Of a stretch of DNA of 10,240 nucleotides, positions 6,019-10,240 are shown piece by piece (position 1 is the stretch's first letter; every line of letters begins with the position of its first letter). Below the pieces are notes generated by a model that saw only the letters and a program-made list of their open reading frames with translations, was not told the DNA's origin and made no database searches. Source of the DNA: Bacillota bacterium (GTDB taxonomy: Bacteria; Bacillota; Clostridia; Lachnospirales; Anaerotignaceae). A program made the translations under genes and the position numbers. The stretch lies in assembly GCA_017547125.1 (NCBI GenBank), contig JAFYQL010000064.1, positions 1 through 10,240 on the forward strand, read 5' to 3'.

Positions 6019-7869
6019 ATGTATAATGCACTTCCTGATGAAATACTGCTTCAGGTTGAAAAACCTGCAAGATATGTGGGCCGTGAAGTAAATATGGTTA
6101 AGAAAAATCCTTCCGATGTGGATATAAGATTTGCTTTTTGCTTTCCTGATGTTTATGAGGTAGGCATGTCACATCTGGGACTTCAGATTTTATATTTCTT
6201 CCTTAACAGAAGAGAAGACACTTACTGCGAAAGAGTTTTTGCTCCTTGGGTTGATATGGAAGCAAAAATGAGAGAGGCAAATATTCCGCTTTTTGCCCTT
6301 GAAAGCCAGCAGCCAATCAAAAACTTTGACTTTATGGGTTTCACACTTCAGTATGAAATGAGCTACACAAACGTACTTAATATGCTTGATTTAGCAGGCA
6401 TCCCTATGTTCAGAAAAGACAGAACAGAAGAAGATCCGCTTATTATCTGCGGCGGTTCATGTGCATATAACGGCGAACCTCTTGCTGATTTTGTAGATAT
6501 TTTCTACCTTGGTGAAGGCGAAGTTCTTTACGATGATATGCTTGAACTTTACAAGCAGTTCAAAAAAGAAGGCAAAACAAAACAGGAATATCTTGAAGCC
6601 CTTCTTAAGTTTGACGGACTTTATATGCCACAGTTCTATGATGTTGAATATAACGAAGACGGCACAATAAAGAGTTTTGAACCAAACCATCCTGATGCAA
6701 AAAGACTTATCAAAAAAGTTGTTGTTACAGATATGGACAGCGTTTTCTTCCCTGAAAAACAGCTTGTTCCTCTTATCGAGGTTGTTCACGACAGAGTTAC
6801 TCTTGAACTTTTCAGAGGCTGCATAAGAGGATGTCGTTTCTGTCAGGCGGGCTTTATCTACCGTCCTGTAAGAGAAAAGAAAGCCTGCACAGTGCTTGAA
6901 AACGCAAGAAAACTTATGGAAACGTCAGGCCACGAAGAAATTTCACTTACATCTTTAAGTACAAGTGACTTTACTGAGTTTGAAGAACTTGCTTGCGGTC
7001 TTCTTGATGAATTTAAGGATCAGCAGGTCAGCCTTTCACTTCCTTCACTTCGTATCGACAATTTCTCACTTGACCTTATGAAGAAGGTTCAGGAAGTAAG
7101 AAAGAGCAGCCTTACATTTGCGGCTGAAGCAGGTACACAGAGACTTAGAAACGTAATCAACAAAAACATCAGCGAAGATGATATCTTAAACGGCTGCAAG
7201 CTTGCTTTTGACGGCGGCTGGGAAAAGGTAAAGCTTTACTTTATGCTTGGTCTTCCTACAGAAACAGAAGAAGACTTAAAGGGTATTGCACATCTTTCAG
7301 AAAAGATTGTTGAAAAATATTTTGAAATTCCAAAAGACCAGAGACCACGTCCTGTTACAGTAAATGCCAGTGCATCATGCTTTGTTCCAAAGCCATTTAC
7401 ACCATTCCAGTGGGATGCACAGGATACATACGAAGATTTCGGCAGAAAAGCGCTTATCGTAAAAGACGAAATCAAGAGAAGACAGGTACGTTTCACTTAC
7501 CACAACACTATGATGAGCTCAATGGAAGGCGTACTTGCAAGAGGCGACAGAAGACAGAGTGCACTTTTATACAGAGTTTGGGAACTTGGATGCAGATTTG
7601 ACGGCTGGTCAGATTTATTTGACTTCAAGAAATGGCAGCAGGCTTTTGAAGACACAGGTCTTTCAATCGAGTTTTATGCAAACCGTGAAAGAAGTTATGA
7701 CGAAATTCTTCCTTGGGATCACATCTCAGTTGGCGTGAACAAGTCATTCCTTATTAATGAAAGAGAAAAGGCTCTTGCGGCTGAAACAACACCAAACTGC
7801 AGACAGAAATGCAGCGGCTGCGGTGCGGCATCATTTGGAGGAGGTGTGTGCCATGAAGTACAGATTTAA
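6019..7869 (+). CDS. TIGR03960-family radical SAM protein
   Basis: A 616-aa iron-sulfur radical SAM protein of the family named TIGR03960; its substrate is unknown to me. The N-terminal third (about 34-180) is a B12-binding-like fold: it begins IRFAFCFPDVYEVGMSHLGLQILY and contains GFTLQYEMSYTNVLNML (107-123) and ICGGSCAYNGEPLADF (143-158). At the place of the cobalamin loop DxHxxG it has D44-V-Y46-E-V-G49, so the axial histidine is a tyrosine. The radical SAM core has RGCIRGCRFC with the [4Fe-4S] cysteines Cys268, Cys272 and Cys275, followed by TFAAEAGTQRLRNVINK (366-382), a typical SAM-pocket block. The C-terminus carries a second CX3CX2C (Cys594, Cys598, Cys601) plus Cys611. The ATG has GGAGG 8 nt upstream. 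It overlaps the next gene by 17 bp and heads an operon with RNase E/G. Confidence 0.92.
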   Translation: MYNALPDEILLQVEKPARYVGREVNMVKKNPSDVDIRFAFCFPDVYEVGMSHLGLQILYFFLNRREDTYCERVFAPWVDMEAKMREANIPLFALESQQPIKNFDFMGFTLQYEMSYTNVLNMLDLAGIPMFRKDRTEEDPLIICGGSCAYNGEPLADFVDIFYLGEGEVLYDDMLELYKQFKKEGKTKQEYLEALLKFDGLYMPQFYDVEYNEDGTIKSFEPNHPDAKRLIKKVVVTDMDSVFFPEKQLVPLIEVVHDRVTLELFRGCIRGCRFCQAGFIYRPVREKKACTVLENARKLMETSGHEEISLTSLSTSDFTEFEELACGLLDEFKDQQVSLSLPSLRIDNFSLDLMKKVQEVRKSSLTFAAEAGTQRLRNVINKNISEDDILNGCKLAFDGGWEKVKLYFMLGLPTETEEDLKGIAHLSEKIVEKYFEIPKDQRPRPVTVNASASCFVPKPFTPFQWDAQDTYEDFGRKALIVKDEIKRRQVRFTYHNTMMSSMEGVLARGDRRQSALLYRVWELGCRFDGWSDLFDFKKWQQAFEDTGLSIEFYANRERSYDEILPWDHISVGVNKSFLINEREKALAAETTPNCRQKCSGCGAASFGGGVCHEVQI

Positions 7870-8551
7870 ACTTTATAAAGGCGACGAAATTAAATTCATA
7901 GGCCACCTTGACCTTCTTGTTGCATTCCAGAGAGTGCTTAAAAGAGCAGGTATGCCTATTGCATATTCACAGGGCTTCAACCCTCATCAGCTTGTAGCTT
8001 TTGCTTCTCCATTAAGCCTTGGCCTTACAAGCACTGCAGAATACGGCGACTTTACACTTAAGGAAGACCTTGATGCAGAATTTGTAATGGAAAAAATGAA
8101 CGAACATATGCCTGACGGTCTTAAAATAACAAGCCTTGTAAAGCTTGCAGACGGTGTTAAAAATACAATGTCAAGCCTTGAAAGAGCAGAGTATGAGCTC
8201 TACTTTGACAACACTGTTACACCTGAAGATATCAAGGCAAACCTTGAAAACTTTATGGAAAGAAAAGAAATTCTTACTATGAAGAAAACTAAAAAAGGCA
8301 TCAATGAAACAGATATCAGACCTGACATTTTCTGGGCAAAGGATATCTCAACAGAAGATGCTGCTGCAGTTGAAATTCAGGTTTCATCAGGCAGTATCAG
8401 AAACCTTAAAGGCGAAACATTTGCTGAGGCATTCTGCAATCACATGGGCAAGGAATACAACAAATATGCTATCAAGTGTGTGAGAACAGAAATGCTTATG
8501 AAAAAGGGCGAAGACGAATTCGTTCCTCTTAATTACGGAGTTGAAAGATAA
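7853..8551 (+). CDS. Radical-SAM-linked protein (TIGR03936 / DUF2344)
   Basis: A 232-aa soluble protein of the DUF2344 family, known as the partner of TIGR03960 radical SAM proteins and sometimes fused to them. Its role is undefined. The N-terminal half holds the family blocks: MKYRFKLYKGDEIKFIGHLD (1-20, HLD at 18-20), RAGMPIAYSQGFNPH (31-45), and ASPLSLG (51-57). The C-terminal half (about 95-232) is less conserved and Lys/Glu-rich. The reading frame is open from 7757, but the start is ATG 7853: AGGAGG (7839-7844) lies 8 nt upstream and the family motif begins right there. It overlaps the radical SAM gene by 17 bp and its stop codon touches the RNase E/G start, so all three are probably co-transcribed and translationally coupled. 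There are no metal-binding cysteine clusters, so it more likely positions substrate or RNA than does redox chemistry. Confidence 0.9.
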   Translation: MKYRFKLYKGDEIKFIGHLDLLVAFQRVLKRAGMPIAYSQGFNPHQLVAFASPLSLGLTSTAEYGDFTLKEDLDAEFVMEKMNEHMPDGLKITSLVKLADGVKNTMSSLERAEYELYFDNTVTPEDIKANLENFMERKEILTMKKTKKGINETDIRPDIFWAKDISTEDAAAVEIQVSSGSIRNLKGETFAEAFCNHMGKEYNKYAIKCVRTEMLMKKGEDEFVPLNYGVER

Positions 8552-9949
8552 ATGAAGAGAATACTTGTTGATTCTTCTTATATCTATACAAGAATATTGC
8601 TGGAAGAAAACGGTGAGCCAGTTGAACTTATATGCGAAAACAAGAACAACGAAAGTCTTGTTGGCAATATATATGTAGGCAGGGTTGAAAGTGTGCTTAA
8701 AGGCATGAAAAGTTGTTTTGTGGATATAGGTATGGACAAAAACGCATACCTTATCACAAACGATGTTGTGCCAAAGGCAAATTCATCTGTACTTGTGCAG
8801 ATTAAAAAAGATGCTTTTGGCGAAAAAGGCCCTGTTGCAGAAGAAAAGATTTCTTTAACCGGAAAATTTACCGTACTTATTCCAAACGAAAACAACAAAA
8901 TAAGCTTTTCACAGAAAATAGCATCACAGGAAGAACGTGACAGAATAAAAGAAATAATTAAAGAACTTCTTCCTGGAAACTACGGAATAATTGTACGTAC
9001 AGAAGGCGAAGGCAGAAGCCGTGAGGATTTTGAAAATGAAATCGGCGAGCTTCACACACAGTGCGAAGATATTATTAACCGTTCAAAGTATGCAAAGCCT
9101 CCATACCTTATCAGAAAAGAAAACAATGCCGTGCTTTCTGCAGTAAGGGATTTGTTTGGCAGCGATGTGGAAGAGTTTGTTGTTAATGACAAAGAAATAT
9201 TTGAAATGGTAAAGGCTGAAACTGATGACCGGAAGGAGAGGGTTAAGTTTTACGAAGGCAGTGTGCCGATATTTTCAAATTACTTTATGGAAAGCAAGCT
9301 TGAAAAAATGCTTGCACCTAAGGTCTGGCTTAAAAGCGGCGGCTTTCTGGTTATCGAAAAGACTGAGGCCTGTGTGGTTATAGACGTTAACACAGGAAAG
9401 TTCACAGGAAACAAAGACTTTGAAGCAACAAAGCTTAAAACAAACCTTGAAGCGGCAGAAGAAATTGCACATCAGCTCAGACTCAGAAACCTTACAGGTA
9501 TGATTATCGTTGACTTTATTGATATGAAGGGAGACGAAAACAAGGCTATACTTGAAAATGCACTTAAATTTGCAGTTAAAAAAGACCGTATCAAAACAAC
9601 CGTTGTAGGTATGACAGAGCTTGGTCTTATGCAGTTGACAAGACGCAAAACGAGAGTGCCTGTGTCTGATGTTATATCAGAGCAGTGCAAGGGATGTTAT
9701 GGGAAAGGAATTGTTTTTTCGGCAGAATATGTAGCCGACAAAATTCTTAAGGAAGTTTCAACTGTTTTTGCACAGACAGTGTTTGATGAAGTGACAGTAA
9801 GCACAAGCTCAAGGCTTATAAAGGCTTTGAACGGCGAAAACGGAAGATATATAGCCGAAACAGAAAGAAAATACGGCAAAAAAATAGTTCTTAAAGAAAT
9901 AGAAACTGTATCTTTTGACTATTATCAAATTGAAAAAAGAAAAGTATAA
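8552..9949 (+). CDS. rng: Ribonuclease E/G family protein
   Basis: Single-strand-specific endoribonuclease acting in rRNA maturation and mRNA decay, with a preference for 5'-monophosphate ends in the family. The 465 aa match the RNase G catalytic core without the long RNase E scaffold tail. The N-terminus MKRILVDSSYIYTRI is followed by an S1 RNA-binding domain (about 36-120, with VGNIYVGRVESVLKGMKSCF). The DNase I-like catalytic domain has the Mg ligands Asp278 in VIDVNTG and Asp321 in IIVDFIDM, with NLEAAEEIAHQLRLRNL between them. The Zn-link for dimer/tetramer assembly is CKGC (Cys379, Cys382) followed by YGKG. All key residues are present. ATG 8552 directly follows the previous TAA; GGAG (8537-8540) lies inside the upstream gene, implying coupled translation. 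A terminator follows, so the L21 gene rplU, often next in Clostridia, is not here. Confidence 0.95.
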   Translation: MKRILVDSSYIYTRILLEENGEPVELICENKNNESLVGNIYVGRVESVLKGMKSCFVDIGMDKNAYLITNDVVPKANSSVLVQIKKDAFGEKGPVAEEKISLTGKFTVLIPNENNKISFSQKIASQEERDRIKEIIKELLPGNYGIIVRTEGEGRSREDFENEIGELHTQCEDIINRSKYAKPPYLIRKENNAVLSAVRDLFGSDVEEFVVNDKEIFEMVKAETDDRKERVKFYEGSVPIFSNYFMESKLEKMLAPKVWLKSGGFLVIEKTEACVVIDVNTGKFTGNKDFEATKLKTNLEAAEEIAHQLRLRNLTGMIIVDFIDMKGDENKAILENALKFAVKKDRIKTTVVGMTELGLMQLTRRKTRVPVSDVISEQCKGCYGKGIVFSAEYVADKILKEVSTVFAQTVFDEVTVSTSSRLIKALNGENGRYIAETERKYGKKIVLKEIETVSFDYYQIEKRKV

Positions 9950-9951
9950 AT

Positions 9952-9984
9952 AAGGACCTGCGAAAATACCGCAGGTCTTTTTTT
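9952..9984 (+). terminator. Rho-independent terminator of the radical SAM-RNase E/G operon
   Basis: An 8-bp G/C-rich perfect stem GACCTGCG/CGCAGGTC (9955-9962 and 9970-9977), extendable by A-U and G-U pairs, with a 7-nt loop and seven T residues. It starts just after the stop codon. Confidence 0.93.
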
Positions 9985-9996
9985 GTTATGATGATT

Positions 9997-10013
9997 GAAA
10001 GGTGTTACCTTTC
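9997..10013. repeat. 17-bp inverted repeat next to the purN promoter
   Basis: GAAAGGT-GTT-ACCTTTC, with 7-bp perfect arms and a 3-bp centre, directly abuts the -35 TTGACT at 10014. No T-run follows on the plus strand, and the terminator just upstream is already complete. It looks like an operator for a dimeric regulator. It does not resemble the Bacillus PurR PurBox. Confidence 0.5.
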
Positions 10014-10042
10014 TTGACTTTTAGTGTGGCGTATAATAAAAT
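10014..10042 (+). promoter_or_regulatory. Promoter of purN
   Basis: TTGACT (10014-10019; 5/6) and TAAAAT (10037-10042; 5/6) are 17 bp apart. Transcription would start near 10049, giving a leader of about 60 nt that is too short for a purine riboswitch. A TATAAT at 10032 overlaps but is only 12 bp from TTGACT. Confidence 0.75.
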
Positions 10043-10109
10043 TAAAATAGTGTATTTTGTGGTTTTATATCATTTTATTATTATTTTTGATTAAACAAAG
10101 GAGTACATT

Positions 10110-10240
10110 ATGCTTAAAATCGGAGTGCTTGTTTCAGGCGGAGGAACAAACCTTCAGGCTATCATCGACAGCATTGAAGGCGGATACATAAAAAATGCAG
10201 AAATCAAAACAGTAATTGCATCAAAACCTGGTGTGTATGC
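10110..10240 (+). CDS. purN: Phosphoribosylglycinamide formyltransferase, N-terminal part
   Basis: Transfers a formyl group from 10-formyl-THF to GAR, the third step of de novo purine synthesis; cytosolic. Only the first 43 codons are in the window. They read [19 protein letters not shown], with the phosphate-binding loop [11 protein letters not shown] at residues 9-19, and continue through [11 protein letters not shown] (34-44 region), as expected for PurN. The ATG is preceded by AAAGGAG (10097-10103) with a 6-nt spacer. The gene begins a new transcription unit with its own promoter rather than lying inside a long purine operon as in Bacillus. Whether purH or purD follow cannot be seen here. 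Confidence 0.9.
   Translation, partial: MLKIGVLVSGGGTNLQAIIDSIEGGYIKNAEIKTVIASKPGVY

Noticed and set aside
7757..7852. An earlier ATG that would lengthen the DUF2344 protein by 32 residues
   Set aside because: There is no ribosome-binding site for it, the extra residues lie in another frame of the radical SAM gene, and the family motif begins at the 7853 ATG, which has a perfect AGGAGG at 8 nt.
10032..10037. TATAAT as the purN -10
   Set aside because: It is only 12 bp from TTGACT and has no other -35 at proper spacing; the overlapping TAAAAT at 10037-10042 gives exactly 17 bp.

Overview
The window looks like chromosomal DNA of an anaerobic, low-G+C Firmicute of class Clostridia. Base composition is roughly 40% G+C by eye, ribosome-binding sites are strong GGAGG types, Arg is mostly AGA, and an HPr with His15 and Ser46 sits beside a paired radical-SAM / radical-SAM-linked / RNase E/G operon. 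I cannot name the genus. I see no mobile element, CRISPR array, rRNA or tRNA.

Left half (about 1-5480, all minus strand), in transcription order from the right: (i) a lipoprotein with a thioredoxin-like C-terminal domain whose CxxC site is lost (4424-5479), with its own promoter and terminator; (ii) a monocistronic HPr phosphocarrier gene that starts with GTG (3975-4235), with a terminator; (iii) a tight glmM-glmS operon (3750 to 548) that makes glucosamine-1-phosphate and glucosamine-6-phosphate for cell-wall precursors, ending in a perfect-stem terminator. The 17-bp glmM/glmS gap leaves no room for a glmS ribozyme, and none is visible upstream of glmM. (iv) The 5' part of a secreted protein gene runs off the left edge.

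Right half (plus strand): a small single-pass membrane protein (5602-5901), then a tightly packed run of three genes: a TIGR03960-type radical SAM protein (6019-7869), a TIGR03936/DUF2344 radical-SAM-linked protein (7853-8551, overlapping by 17 bp) and RNase E/G (8552-9949, abutting), closed by a terminator at 9952-9984. After a good promoter, purN begins at 10110 and runs off the right edge.

Most of the window is housekeeping. The parts worth a second look are the functionally undefined radical SAM pair coupled to RNase E/G, the degenerate thioredoxin-fold lipoprotein, the missing glmS ribozyme, the short membrane protein, and several perfect palindromes or direct repeats next to promoters. 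I found no clear evidence of an entirely new multi-gene system.
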